NCBI GenBank assembly: GCA_903910555.1
Contig: CAIVZZ010000029.1
Coordinates: 62,001-126,000 of the forward strand
Direction: 5' to 3'
Source: an uncultured Gemmatimonadota bacterium
Lineage (GTDB): Bacteria; Gemmatimonadota; Gemmatimonadetes; Gemmatimonadales; Gemmatimonadaceae
DNA length: 64,000 nucleotides
Position 1 is the first letter of the stretch. Each line of letters starts with the position of its first letter. The notes under the pieces are model-generated. The model was given only the letters and a program-made list of their open reading frames with translations. It was not told the origin of the DNA and did no database searches. This document shows, one piece after another, positions 1 through 10,387 of this stretch. The position numbers and the translations under genes are program-made.

Positions 1-72
1 CGCGTGCTGCCCTTGCTTTAGCCAGTTAATACTAACGCGCGTCGATAGGGCCGCCAGCGATTGCTTTTCGGC

Positions 73-2164
73 TTACAGTATGCGCCAAAAATCGCGGGTG
101 AAGTCGACGGCGAAGGTCCAGCGGCCGCCACGCACGCCGCGCGCAATATCGAACCTGAGCGCGTCAAAGAGCGTCAATACACCGAGGCCGACCGAATCAT
201 GCCACCCGGCAGAAACGGCCGCGTTTGGGCCGCTGGAGCCGATCCAAATGCCCTGTACGAACGGCGCCAGGGTGACAGGCATCGCCAATGCGCCAAAACG
301 TCCGAGCGGGACGGGAATATCGAACGCCGGATGTCGCCATTCTACACGCTCGCCGATTCCGACAGTTCCGCTGAACTGGTGATAGCCGTAACCGGGGCCG
401 GAGATAGGGCCGCCGAAATACACCAGATCCTGCGCGGGCGCGCCGGCGCCGAGCACTGCGGAGGCGTTGGTTTCGAGCACGAGGTGGTCTGTTCCGAACG
501 GCCGCTCGAACTGAGCGGCGCCGACGACGCGGCCGGTCCACAGCTCCATACCGGCGCGCGCGGCAGCGTCGAAGTGAGCGCGCGCCGCACTCACGGAGCC
601 GCTCAGCTGCAACGTCGATCCGAGCGGCGCATCGCTGCGCGCGTGACGTGCGCTGAGCGTCGCGCGCCATTCGGTGAGAGAGTCCGCAGCGAACGCCGGC
701 TGAAACGCGCCACTCACCGGCTTCGCGTGCACGGCGAGCGGCGACTGCTGATCGCGGTCGAGCGTGAGCTTCCATCGCGCGCCGAACAGCTCGCCGGCGT
801 CGATGCCAAGCGTGAGGCCGCGCGAACGGAACTCGTCACTCATATCCGAGCCGAACTCCTGCGCCGCGATCGTATTGCGAAGCCCGCTGACTTCCTGCAC
901 ATCGCCGGCCGAGCGGAAGTTGTCGTGCGCGCCGAGCGAAACCCCGGCGCCGCTCGCGCGATTCCACGCAGCCGTCAGCGATTCCTTGAATGCGTGATCG
1001 CCGGTGCCGAATCGCACCTGTGCACCGGCGGAGAATCCGCTCCCCAGACTGCGCATGAGGCCGGCGCCGAACGCGAGCCCTTCGACGCGATTCATCCGCA
1101 CGATGTCGCTGATTGACGGGATACTCAGCGCGGTGCGCTGCACCCGCGCCAGCGCGTCTGCACGAACGAGTGCGCGCGCCTCATCCTGCACGCGGCGCAC
1201 GTCGTCGTTTTCACCGAGCTTCACATCGCCGGGCATCGCGTCGAGCACGGATCCCTTGAACGGATATTTTTTGAGCGCGTCCGGTGAGAGTGAGACTATT
1301 TCGGGGCCCTGGAACAGCGGCGTGCCGAGATCGGCGTTCACCTGCACACAGCAGATTTCCCAGCGGCCGCGGATGATTCCGCGGGCAGGAAATTGCAGCC
1401 AACTCCCCGTGCGGCGAATCTCGATCTCCTGCCGGCGCGGAAGCCAGAAGCGGCCGTCGACAAGACCGCTCTCGAGAATGATCGAGACGTCTTCAAGCTG
1501 ATCGTCTTTCAGCGCGGCACGCGTAAAGCTGAACGTCATCCGCACGACGCTGCCGTTCGCGCGATCCAAATACACCGCGCCGACCGCCCGCGGCTTCGTG
1601 ACGTCCTTGGGACGCACGCTCACCATCACGACATCGAACGTGCGGTCGTTCGTCTTGATCGTCAGCGAGTCGGTTACCGCAAAATCGTAGAGCGCGCGGC
1701 CGAGCGCGGAGAGTGGGTGCGGCACATCCCGAACTTCATCGCCATCACCGAGGCGAATGATCGACGGAAAGTTGTTTTGGACGATCGCAAGATGGTCGCG
1801 GTGGTACTGAATGTCCGTCGGAAGCAGCAGCGTGTCGCGGCGGCCGACGATCCTCTGCTTGCTCTCATTCGGCGCGCGCCAATAGACTTCCACGGCGAGC
1901 TCGTCCGTGCGCACCACTTTTGGCGGGTCGGGGAACCCTTCGCCCAGCTGGGCGAGGAAGGTCAGCGATCCGTGGGCAGTGGCGTGAAAGTTGGCGAGCC
2001 CGGTGTCGGCCAGCTGTGCGGCACGACGTGCAATCGCGAGGTCCACCAGGCCCATCGTGCGCGCGTCGTTCCACTGCTGCGCTCGCGCTGTGACTGGAGC
2101 ACATGCCACGCCAAACACGAGAACAACGCCGGCGAGTGCATGTTTCGTCGCGAACAGAGGACGC

Positions 2165-2166
<2 letters not shown>
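73..2166 (-). CDS. Exported outer-membrane β-barrel protein, Omp85-like C-terminus
   Basis: Predicted outer-membrane protein of 697 residues. The chosen ATG at 2166 gives a clean signal peptide (basic start, hydrophobic ALAGVVLVFGVAC core, cleavage near ARA/QQ). An upstream in-frame start at 2280 would bury this signal, so it is less likely. Residues ~30-370 form a soluble region; ~370-697 alternate like β-strands and are rich in Gly and aromatics. The last ~110 residues (GPGYGYHQF, then WRHP, ending FAVDFTRDFW) resemble the terminal strands of BamA/TamA-type (Omp85) barrels, but no POTRA domain is obvious. The ATG overlaps the trpE ATG on the other strand within one CATG. Function unknown; barrel call fairly sure, Omp85 relation tentative. 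Confidence 0.7.
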
Positions 2167-3703
<1,537 letters not shown>

Positions 3704-3727
3704 CGACCCGCACGCATATTTAGCGCA

Positions 3728-5332
3728 ATGGCATACCAGCTCGCCGGAATCGAGAACGAATTCAGCTTCGAACTGCGCCCTGGTGCGACGATGGTCGTTG
3801 GCCGGGCCGTGAATTCGGATTGCGCCGTGGTCGACGCGACGGTTTCGCGGCGCCACGCCGAGCTGACGATCGCGCAGAATGGCGTGCAGGTGAAGGACGT
3901 TGGATCGAGCAACGGCACGTTCGTGAACGGCGTGAAGGTCGACAGCTATTTCGTCGTGCCGGGCGATACGCTCACGTTCGGAAAAGTCGCGTTTCGTCTT
4001 GAGGAGCTCGCGCCGGTCGTGGTGGCTGAGCCAGAGCCGGAAGCGCGGAAGCCGGAAGCAGGAGGGCCGAAGGCCGGCGCGACGATCGTGCGGCAGGTGC
4101 CATCCTCGGGCGATGCAATCGCGGCGCTCGGCCGGCACAGCGGCAGCATCAAAGCCGTCATGGCGGGCGATGCCGATCCGGCGGACAAGGACCGCCAGAA
4201 GCTCCAGATTCTGCTCGAAGTCTCGAAAGGACTGACACGCGCAACGGATGTCGACGCGCTGCTGCGGAAAGTCGCCGACTACGCGTTCCAGATTCTCGAG
4301 GCCGACCGCTGCGCGATCCTCCTCGTTGACGACAAGGGCCAGCTCAACACAAAAATCTCGCGCGACAAGCGCGGCGCCGACGCACCGCAGGCCGTGCCGC
4401 AATCGATAGCGCGCATGGCGGTGGACGACAAAGTCGCCGTGCTCTCGGACAACGCGGGCGAAGACCAGCGATTCACGGGCCAGTCGATTCTCATGCAGCG
4501 CGTGCGATCGGCGCTCTGCGCTCCGCTGATCGGCTCCGAGAATAAAGTCCTCGGCGTGTTGTACGTCGACAATTTTCAGAGCACGCATCGCTTTGGCGAG
4601 GCCGATCTCGATTTCCTGATCGCATTCGCCGGCATCGCAGCGGTTGCAATTGAAAACGGCCAGTTCGGCGAGCGGATTCGTCGCGAGGCGCTCGTGCGCA
4701 GCAATTTCGAGCGCTTCTTCACACCGCATCTCGCGGCACGCATCGCGAACAGTGCAGATGCGGTCAAGCTCGGCGGCGACAAACGTCCGGTGGCGGTTCT
4801 CTTCTCCGACATTCGCGGCTTCACGCCGCTCTCGGAAACACTGAATCCTGACGCGCTCGCGAAACTGCTCACCGAGTACTTCACCGAGATGGTCGAGTGC
4901 GTGTTCAGACATGGCGGAACCCTCGACAAGTTCATCGGCGATGCCGTGATGGCGCAGTGGGGTGCGCCACTCGGCGAATCCGACGACGTCGATCGCGCGA
5001 TGGAAGCCGCGCTTGATATGATGGTCGCGCTCGATCAGTTGAACGAGCGGTGGACTGCGGCGGGGCGCGACACGCTGCAGATCGGGATCGGCCTCAACTA
5101 CGGCGAGGCATTCGCCGGAAACATTGGCAGCGAGCGCCGTCTTGAGTACACAGTGATCGGCGATACCGTGAACACGGCAAGCCGCCTCTGCTCGAACGCA
5201 GGCCCCGGTGAGATTCTGGTGAGCGAAGAGTTTCGCGCCGCGCTCAAGACTCCGCCGCGCCTCGCCGCGAAGCCGCCGATGACGCTCAAAGGGAAGAGTC
5301 AGCCGGTGCCGGTCTTCGCCGTGGTGCGGTGA
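3728..5332 (+). CDS. FHA-GAF-class III adenylate cyclase
   Basis: Cytoplasmic signalling enzyme of 534 residues. An FHA phosphothreonine-binding domain spans ~1-93 (VGR, SRRHAEL, GSSNGTFVNG). A linker of ~60 residues rich in Pro, Glu and Ala follows, then a GAF sensor domain (~155-320) and a class III cyclase domain (~340-530). The cyclase has both metal Asp residues (SDIRGF and FIGDAVMA), the adenine-selecting Lys (TLDKFIGD) and Asp (VIGDTVN), and the NTASR transition-state Asn/Arg, so it should be active and make cAMP. No membrane segment. Its stop overlaps the next start by 4 bases (GTGA), coupling it to two LPS-core-type genes. The ligand of the GAF domain cannot be told from sequence. 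Confidence 0.92.
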   Translation: MAYQLAGIENEFSFELRPGATMVVGRAVNSDCAVVDATVSRRHAELTIAQNGVQVKDVGSSNGTFVNGVKVDSYFVVPGDTLTFGKVAFRLEELAPVVVAEPEPEARKPEAGGPKAGATIVRQVPSSGDAIAALGRHSGSIKAVMAGDADPADKDRQKLQILLEVSKGLTRATDVDALLRKVADYAFQILEADRCAILLVDDKGQLNTKISRDKRGADAPQAVPQSIARMAVDDKVAVLSDNAGEDQRFTGQSILMQRVRSALCAPLIGSENKVLGVLYVDNFQSTHRFGEADLDFLIAFAGIAAVAIENGQFGERIRREALVRSNFERFFTPHLAARIANSADAVKLGGDKRPVAVLFSDIRGFTPLSETLNPDALAKLLTEYFTEMVECVFRHGGTLDKFIGDAVMAQWGAPLGESDDVDRAMEAALDMMVALDQLNERWTAAGRDTLQIGIGLNYGEAFAGNIGSERRLEYTVIGDTVNTASRLCSNAGPGEILVSEEFRAALKTPPRLAAKPPMTLKGKSQPVPVFAVVR

Positions 5333-6090
5333 GCGTTCAAACACGCTCGGCGCCACCGGGGTACGAGTCATTTCTCGTTGGGCGCGCACAAGTAGTTGCG
5401 CAGCAGTCGCTGGGCGGCGCGGTGCGCGAGGCGATGGCCGCGGGGTCACTGCACGAGTGGGCGGCACGGCAGCCCGGCGCGCGCGGAATGCAGGGGCGCG
5501 CGATTGCGTGGGCGACGGCGCTTCCGAATGGCGTTGAGGTTGTGGTGCGTCATTCGCAGCACGGTGGACTGCTCGCATCGCTCACACAGGATTTGTTTCG
5601 CGCCCCCGCGCGCGCGCCGCTCGAACTGGCCGCGGCCCTGCGACTCGCGGATGCCGGTGTTCCGACTCCTGAAGTGCTGGCATACGCCGTGTATCCGGCG
5701 TTCGGCCCTTTCGTCCGCGCCGATGTCGCAACGCGTTTGCTGCACGGCGCCGCGCTCCCGGAAGCGTGGAACGCGGCCAACACAGAGGACGCGCGATCCG
5801 CGCTGGTCGATGCGCTCGCCGCGCTGCTCGCGGCACTTCGCCGGGCAGGGGCACACCATCCGGATTTGAACGTGCGCAATGTGTTCATTCTCGGCGCCGC
5901 GGCTGACCCGACGGCCGCGGTGCTCGACGTGGATCGCGTGACGTTCGGTGCGGCCGGCGACCCGGCGCTCGCTGTTTTGAACGTGCGCCGGCTGCTGCGC
6001 TCGATGGCGAAGGAACGTGTGGGCTACGGAGTCAATCTCACTTCACGGCAAGCGCAGCGGCTCAACGCGACTGCCGGAGCGGCTGCGTGA
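5329..6090 (+). CDS. Kdo kinase / WaaP-type lipopolysaccharide kinase
   Basis: Predicted kinase of 253 residues phosphorylating an LPS core sugar, most like KdkA (3-deoxy-D-manno-octulosonic acid kinase). The kinase catalytic loop is HPDLNVRN (about residue 180), matching the family's HxDLNxxN, followed by LDVDR in place of DFG. Many family members have Lys-rich C-termini; this one is shorter there. GTG start at 5329 within the 4-base overlap with the cyclase gene; it ends with the same GTGA overlap to a glycosyltransferase 9 gene, supporting a role in inner-core LPS assembly at the cytoplasmic face. Substrate is inferred from family and neighbour, not shown. Confidence 0.8.
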   Translation: MSVQTRSAPPGYESFLVGRAQVVAQQSLGGAVREAMAAGSLHEWAARQPGARGMQGRAIAWATALPNGVEVVVRHSQHGGLLASLTQDLFRAPARAPLELAAALRLADAGVPTPEVLAYAVYPAFGPFVRADVATRLLHGAALPEAWNAANTEDARSALVDALAALLAALRRAGAHHPDLNVRNVFILGAAADPTAAVLDVDRVTFGAAGDPALAVLNVRRLLRSMAKERVGYGVNLTSRQAQRLNATAGAAA

Positions 6091-7115
6091 CGCGCACGCC
6101 GACAGAACGCGTATGCATCGTGATGATGAGCGCGGTGGGCGACGCCGTTCACGTGCTCCCCGTGATCAACGCGTTAAAGAAAGCGAATCCGGCAACGCAT
6201 ATCACCTGGGTTTTGCAGCCGGGTCCGGCGACGCTTGTGCGCGGGCATCCGTACGTCGACGAAATTATTCTGTTCGATCGGTCCGCCGGTGTGCGCGGCT
6301 TTCTCGATATCCGTCGCGAACTGCAGACGCGCCAATTCGATCTCGTGATCAATCTGCAGGTCTATTTTAAAGCGGGAATCATCACGTCGTTCACCCGTGC
6401 GCCGGTGAAGCTCGGTTTCGATCGTGCACGCGCGCGCGATTTCAATTGGCTGTTCACCACGGACAAGATCGTGCCGCATGCGATGCAGCATGTGCAGGAT
6501 CAGTACTTCGAATTCTGCGACTGGCTCGGCATTTCGCACGAACCCGTGAAGTGGGGATTGGGACCGTGGGACGGCGAGCGCGAATGGCAACGCGATTTCT
6601 ATTCGCGGATCGAACGCCCGGCCGTGCCGATCGTGGTCGCGACGAGCAAACCCGACAAAGACTGGATGCCCGAGCGCTGGGCTGAAGTGTGCGATGCGCT
6701 GTACGCGGACTTCGGAATGCAGCCGGTGCTCGTGGGCGGTCGATCGCCGCGCGAGGAACATGCAGAGCACGTGATTCTCGAGCGCACGAAGTACAAGCCG
6801 ATATCGGCGCTTGGATCCGGGCTGCGCAAACTCGTTTCGATTTTCGACGGCGCGGCGCTGGTGATTTCGCCGGATACCGGGCCGCTGCACGTGAGCGTTG
6901 CGCTCGATAAGCCGGTGGTCTCGCTGATCGGCTATTCAAATCCGAAGCGCGTCGGGCCCTACAGAAAATTCGGCGACCTGATGATCGATGTGTACGGCGA
7001 GGCGGGCGAGGATTATCCGGTCAGCATGGAGAACCGCACCGGACGCATGCACCGCATCAGCGTGCGCGACGTGCTCGACAAAGTCGAACTGTGGCGGACA
7101 ACGAGCAAAAAATAA
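6087..7115 (+). CDS. Glycosyltransferase family 9 (LPS heptosyltransferase-like)
   Basis: Transfers a sugar, in the best-known members L-glycero-D-manno-heptose from its ADP form, to the LPS inner core. The 342-residue protein has the family's N-terminal MMSAVGDAVHVLPVINAL motif, the KPDKDWMPERWAEV donor-domain segment (~190) and the C-terminal PDTGPLHVSVALDKPVVSL nucleotide-binding block (~265). GTG start overlaps the kinase stop by 4 bases. It is the last gene of the trpE-cyclase-kinase run; a long palindrome (7122-7232) follows at once and probably ends transcription. WaaC versus WaaF versus a non-heptose donor cannot be decided from sequence alone. Confidence 0.88.
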   Translation: MTRTPTERVCIVMMSAVGDAVHVLPVINALKKANPATHITWVLQPGPATLVRGHPYVDEIILFDRSAGVRGFLDIRRELQTRQFDLVINLQVYFKAGIITSFTRAPVKLGFDRARARDFNWLFTTDKIVPHAMQHVQDQYFEFCDWLGISHEPVKWGLGPWDGEREWQRDFYSRIERPAVPIVVATSKPDKDWMPERWAEVCDALYADFGMQPVLVGGRSPREEHAEHVILERTKYKPISALGSGLRKLVSIFDGAALVISPDTGPLHVSVALDKPVVSLIGYSNPKRVGPYRKFGDLMIDVYGEAGEDYPVSMENRTGRMHRISVRDVLDKVELWRTTSKK

Positions 7116-7121
7116 AAGCCT

Positions 7122-7232
7122 CCCGCGGATTTCACGGATTTAGCGGATCAAACTTCTTGAGGGAACTGCGCTCGCGGAAACGAGTGCAGTTCCCCCAAGT
7201 ATTTAATCCGCGAAATCTGCGAAATCCGTGGG
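7122..7232. repeat. Nested ~110-bp imperfect palindrome between convergent genes
   Basis: Outer arms at 7122-7148 and 7206-7232 match as inverted repeats at 23 of 27 positions. An inner hairpin at 7156-7199 has a 9-bp GGGAACTGC/GCAGTTCCC core, extended by CTCG/CGAG around a CGGAAA loop and by CTTG/CAAG outside. The right arm is itself built of three degenerate 9-mers (AATCCGCG, AAATCTGCG, AAATCCGTG). It lies between the converging glycosyltransferase and maf genes, so it can serve as a bidirectional terminator. Confidence 0.85.
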
Positions 7233-7246
7233 AAAACAGTTGCAGT

Positions 7247-7852
7247 TCAGCGTCGTACGAATTCATACGCCACGCCGAGGCGTTCCAACAGCGCAATCAG
7301 CCTCCGAAGACCCAGCCCCATCACGCTGAAATAATCGCCGTTTACGCGCTCGACGATCGTCGCACCGAACCCCTGAATACCGTACGCGCCCGCCTTGTCC
7401 ATTGGTTCGCCGGTCGCGATGTACGATCCTATTTCATCGTCGGTCACCGTGCGAAAGGTGACTTCTACGGACTCGACGGCTGATTCGGTGTGCGTGCCGC
7501 GCGCGACGGCGATCGCCGTGAGCACGATGTGCGTGCGCCCGCTCAAGCGCTTGAGCATCGCACGCGCGGCGGCCTGATCGGCGGGTTTGCCGAGCACATC
7601 CCCGTCGACCACAACGATCGTATCGGCCGCGATGATCACCGCATTTGGTTCGCGCTCTGCAATCGTGTGCGCCTTGGTGCGCGCGAGACGTTCGGCGTGC
7701 GCCGCCGGTTTCTCTCCCGGCAGCAACGACTCATCAATATCAGCCGGGCGAACCTCGTGCGCGATGCCGACCAGCGACAGCAGTTCCCGGCGGCGGGGCG
7801 AAGCAGAAGCGAGAATTACGCGTTCGGTATGAATGCTCACTTTTCCAGCCAT
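7247..7852 (-). CDS. maf: Maf-like nucleotide pyrophosphatase
   Basis: House-cleaning enzyme that hydrolyses non-canonical or modified nucleoside triphosphates (dTTP/UTP or m7GTP, depending on subfamily) to monophosphates. The 201-residue protein shows the family signature [13 protein letters not shown] at residues ~13-25, then [23 protein letters not shown] and the C-terminal [20 protein letters not shown] block, which together form the active site. The QGFG wording is typical of the dTTP/UTP subfamily. It overlaps the 3' end of dtd by 16 bases, so the two are cotranscribed; a slightly later start is possible. Cytoplasmic. Confidence 0.92.
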   Translation of the reverse strand: MAGKVSIHTERVILASASPRRRELLSLVGIAHEVRPADIDESLLPGEKPAAHAERLARTKAHTIAEREPNAVIIAADTIVVVDGDVLGKPADQAAARAMLKRLSGRTHIVLTAIAVARGTHTESAVESVEVTFRTVTDDEIGSYIATGEPMDKAGAYGIQGFGATIVERVNGDYFSVMGLGLRRLIALLERLGVAYEFVRR

Positions 7853-8274
7853 AGAGTTACAGGGCCGTCGTTCACGAGCTCGACATCCATCATCGCGCCG
7901 AACTCACCGGTTGCCACTTCGAGCCCGCGCTCGCGCAGCAGCGCGATGAATTTTTCATAGAGTGGGATCGCGACTTCAGGACGCGCCGCGTCGATAAAGC
8001 TCGGACGACGACCCTTGGCGGCATCGCCGTACAGCGTGAACTGGCTGACGACCAGCACGGCGCCGCCGACGTCCGCGAGTCCGAGATTCATTTTTTCATC
8101 GGCGTCTGAAAAGAGGCGCAGGCCGGCAATCTTGTCGGCCATCCAGACGATTTGCTCTGGGGTATCGCCGTGCGTGAAACCCGTGAGCAAGAGAAATCCG
8201 ACGCCAATCGAGCCGGTGACCCGGCCCTCGACGCGCACCTCGGCACGCTTCACCCGCTGTAGCAGAACTCTCAT
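7837..8274 (-). CDS. dtd: D-aminoacyl-tRNA deacylase
   Basis: Removes D-amino acids (and glycine misloaded on tRNA-Ala) from tRNA. The 145-residue length is standard for the family. Key motifs are present: [13 protein letters not shown] at the start, the catalytic SQFTLYGD motif (~78), and the C-terminal chirality-checking [10 protein letters not shown] in place of the usual NxGPVT. It is the upstream gene of a two-gene operon with maf and diverges from the TPR-like membrane protein gene after 18 bases, so both promoters are packed into a very short region. Confidence 0.95.
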   Translation of the reverse strand: MRVLLQRVKRAEVRVEGRVTGSIGVGFLLLTGFTHGDTPEQIVWMADKIAGLRLFSDADEKMNLGLADVGGAVLVVSQFTLYGDAAKGRRPSFIDAARPEVAIPLYEKFIALLRERGLEVATGEFGAMMDVELVNDGPVTLWLEK

Positions 8275-8292
8275 GAACGAGTAGAATAGTGT

Positions 8293-8934
8293 ATGTCAGA
8301 GAGCGAACGCTACGTCGATTGGCTGAACAGAGGAGGGTTGCCGGCCATCTGGTGCTGCCCGCTCGGCGCGATTTTTCTCCCTGCCGGGTGGTACGCCTCC
8401 GGACGACCGCTTCCCTTTTCGCTGATGTGGCTGGTTCCCGTCGGCGGATTCGCGGGCTATTGGATCGGCAAAATGATCGGGTACGTGGTGGTTCAGGGTG
8501 CGGGTTCCACCGCGCAGGCTTTCACGCTGCCCACGACGACAGGGTTCTACGCGAACGAGCACTCGGAAATCAAGACACTCGAAATCCGCGGTGACTTCAA
8601 GGGCGCGGTGTCGGCATGGGAAGCAGTCGCGATCGCGGAGCCGGGGAATCCCTGGCCGCTCGTGCAATCGGCTGAGTTATATGCGCGCGAACTCAACGAG
8701 CCAGCTCTCGCCGTTGAACGATTCCGGATGGCGCGCGCGATGCCGGAGCTCAAGCCCGAGCTGTATCGGTACGTCAGCCAGAAGATCATCGATCTGCTGC
8801 TTGGCCCGCTCGATGACAAAGGACGCGCCATGACTGAGCTTCGGATGCTGATCGACAAATATCCGGACTCACGTGAGGCCGATGGTTCCCGTGAGGCGTT
8901 AAGAAATCTTAAGGCGCAAACGCCTAACGATTAA
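8293..8934 (+). CDS. Membrane protein with TPR-like C-terminal domain
   Basis: Unrecognised 213-residue protein. Two hydrophobic segments (~18-35 and ~42-65, including [18 protein letters not shown]) make a hairpin in the membrane. From ~90 on it is helical with tetratricopeptide-like spacing: a [14 protein letters not shown] helix, [12 protein letters not shown], and a last repeat with [18 protein letters not shown] that resembles TPRs of the outer-membrane assembly type. This suggests a protein-interaction scaffold facing the cytoplasm. It diverges from dtd and lies 85 bases before the MacB-type permease gene; no functional link is evident. Confidence 0.7.
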   Translation: MSESERYVDWLNRGGLPAIWCCPLGAIFLPAGWYASGRPLPFSLMWLVPVGGFAGYWIGKMIGYVVVQGAGSTAQAFTLPTTTGFYANEHSEIKTLEIRGDFKGAVSAWEAVAIAEPGNPWPLVQSAELYARELNEPALAVERFRMARAMPELKPELYRYVSQKIIDLLLGPLDDKGRAMTELRMLIDKYPDSREADGSREALRNLKAQTPND

Positions 8935-9019
8935 AAAACGGCGCGCGTCATAGAGGGTGGAGCGGGTCTGCCGATGCTGACGACCTTCCTTTTGCGCCCC
9001 CTCCACGCTGGAGCTGTAT

Positions 9020-10237
9020 ATGCTCCTTTTCGAAATCGCCCGCGTCGCGATCGACGCGCTGCGCGTGAACAAGCTGCGCTCTCTTCTCACAATGCTCGGC
9101 ATCATCATCGGCGTTGGCGCCGTGATCGCGATGATCGCCCTGGGAAATGGCGCGCAGCAATCCGTGCAGGATCGTATTGCCAGTCTGGGCACAACGCTGC
9201 TGCAGGTGAACCCGTCGCGCGTCGTGCAGGCCGGAATCCAAACCACGAGCCTGCGCCGGCTCACGCCCGACGATGCCAAGGCCATCGCGGCGAAGCAAGA
9301 CCACATCACGGAAGTGCAGCCCGAGCAGGACGGCACCCAGCAAATCGTGTACAAACGACAGAACACGAGCATCCAGATCGTCGGCACCACGCCGAACTAT
9401 CTCGAGGTCCACAAGTATGAGCTGGATCGCGGGCGGATGTTCACGACGAAGGAGAACGTCGCACGCCTTCGCGTTGTCGTGCTCGGTGCCGGGGTGGCAC
9501 CGTTGATCGACGTCTCGGACCCCGAAGAACTCCTCGGACAAGACGTGCGCATCGCCGGCGAACAGTTTCAAGTCGTCGGGATACTGAAGAGCAAAGGTCA
9601 GGCGAACTCGTTCGGCAATCCGGACGAGATCGCGCTGATCCCGTTCAACACCGGGCAATTCCGCGTTTTTGGAAACAACAGGCTGAACAGCTTGTACGTG
9701 CTCGCCGCGTCAGAAGCGGAAATCCCAGATGCAATGTCGGATGTCGAGACCGCCGTCCGGCGGTCACAAAAACTGCACGGTGGGGAACCCGATGATTTCT
9801 CGATTCGGAATCAGTCCGATTTCCTCACGACACTCGGCGAAACGACGCAGACATTCACGATGCTACTTGCCGGCATCGCCGCGGTATCGCTGCTGGTCGG
9901 CGGGATCGGCATCATGAACATCATGCTCGTCTCGGTAACGGAGCGCACGCGCGAAATCGGAATTCGCAAAGCGCTCGGCGCCACGCGCGCGAGCATTCTC
10001 TTTCAGTTCTTGATGGAAGCCGTTGTGCTCTGCGCGTGCGGCGGGCTGATCGGAGTGGGTGCAGGGATGGGCGCCGCGGTGGAGCTGCACAAACTGATGG
10101 GATGGCGGACGAGCGTTGACGCCGCGTCGATCGCGCTGGCGTTCGGATTTGCGGCGGCGACCGGTTTGATATTCGGAGTTTGGCCCGCGAAGCAGGCCGC
10201 CGCGCTCGATCCGATCGAAGCTTTGAGGTTTGAGTAG
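9020..10237 (+). CDS. MacB-type ABC transporter permease
   Basis: Inner-membrane permease of 405 residues with the MacB/FtsX layout: one N-terminal membrane helix (~20-42, LLTMLGIIIGVGAVIAMIAL), a large extracytoplasmic MacB_PCD domain (~45-270), then three C-terminal helices starting near LLAGIAAVSLLVGGIGIMNI (~280). The VTERTREIGIRKALGA coupling loop typical of the family is present. It has no ATPase domain and no ATPase or membrane-fusion gene lies beside it, so its partner must be encoded elsewhere. GGAG before the ATG serves as the ribosome site. Such permeases move lipoproteins, peptides or toxins, or transmit mechanical signals; substrate unknown. Confidence 0.88.
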   Translation: MLLFEIARVAIDALRVNKLRSLLTMLGIIIGVGAVIAMIALGNGAQQSVQDRIASLGTTLLQVNPSRVVQAGIQTTSLRRLTPDDAKAIAAKQDHITEVQPEQDGTQQIVYKRQNTSIQIVGTTPNYLEVHKYELDRGRMFTTKENVARLRVVVLGAGVAPLIDVSDPEELLGQDVRIAGEQFQVVGILKSKGQANSFGNPDEIALIPFNTGQFRVFGNNRLNSLYVLAASEAEIPDAMSDVETAVRRSQKLHGGEPDDFSIRNQSDFLTTLGETTQTFTMLLAGIAAVSLLVGGIGIMNIMLVSVTERTREIGIRKALGATRASILFQFLMEAVVLCACGGLIGVGAGMGAAVELHKLMGWRTSVDAASIALAFGFAAATGLIFGVWPAKQAAALDPIEALRFE

Positions 10238-10240
10238 TGG

Positions 10241-10384
10241 TAGTTAGCTCACAGTTCAAGCTTGCGGCTTAGCGGCTCCCGGCTTGGCATTGTCAGAGCT
10301 CAAGCTCTCAGCAGCTACATGCTTGGGCTTTGACAAGGCCAAGCTCGGAGCTACCGAGCTTGCAGCTCGAACTCTGAGCTAACC
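10241..10384. repeat. ~145-bp palindromic element with AGCT/GGCT words every 7-8 nt (copy A)
   Basis: Inverted ends (10242 onward, TTAGCTCAcAGTTCaAGCT, against its complement ending near 10382) and matching inner arms (GGCTTGGCATTGTCA against TGACAAGGCCAAGC) fold the whole stretch on itself. AGCT or GGCT recurs at mostly 7-8 nt spacing. It fills the junction between the converging permease and glmS genes. A clearly related copy lies at 32971-33112. Confidence 0.85.
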
Positions 10385-10387
10385 ACC

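Noticed and set aside
1-72. Possible end of a plus-strand gene (RVLPLL then stop at 19-21)
   Set aside because: Only six codons are visible, with no way to tell coding from chance.
8935-9019. Terminator between the TPR-like gene and the permease gene
   Set aside because: GGGTGGAG and CCCCCTCCAC partly complement each other, but the arms do not line up into a stable stem.
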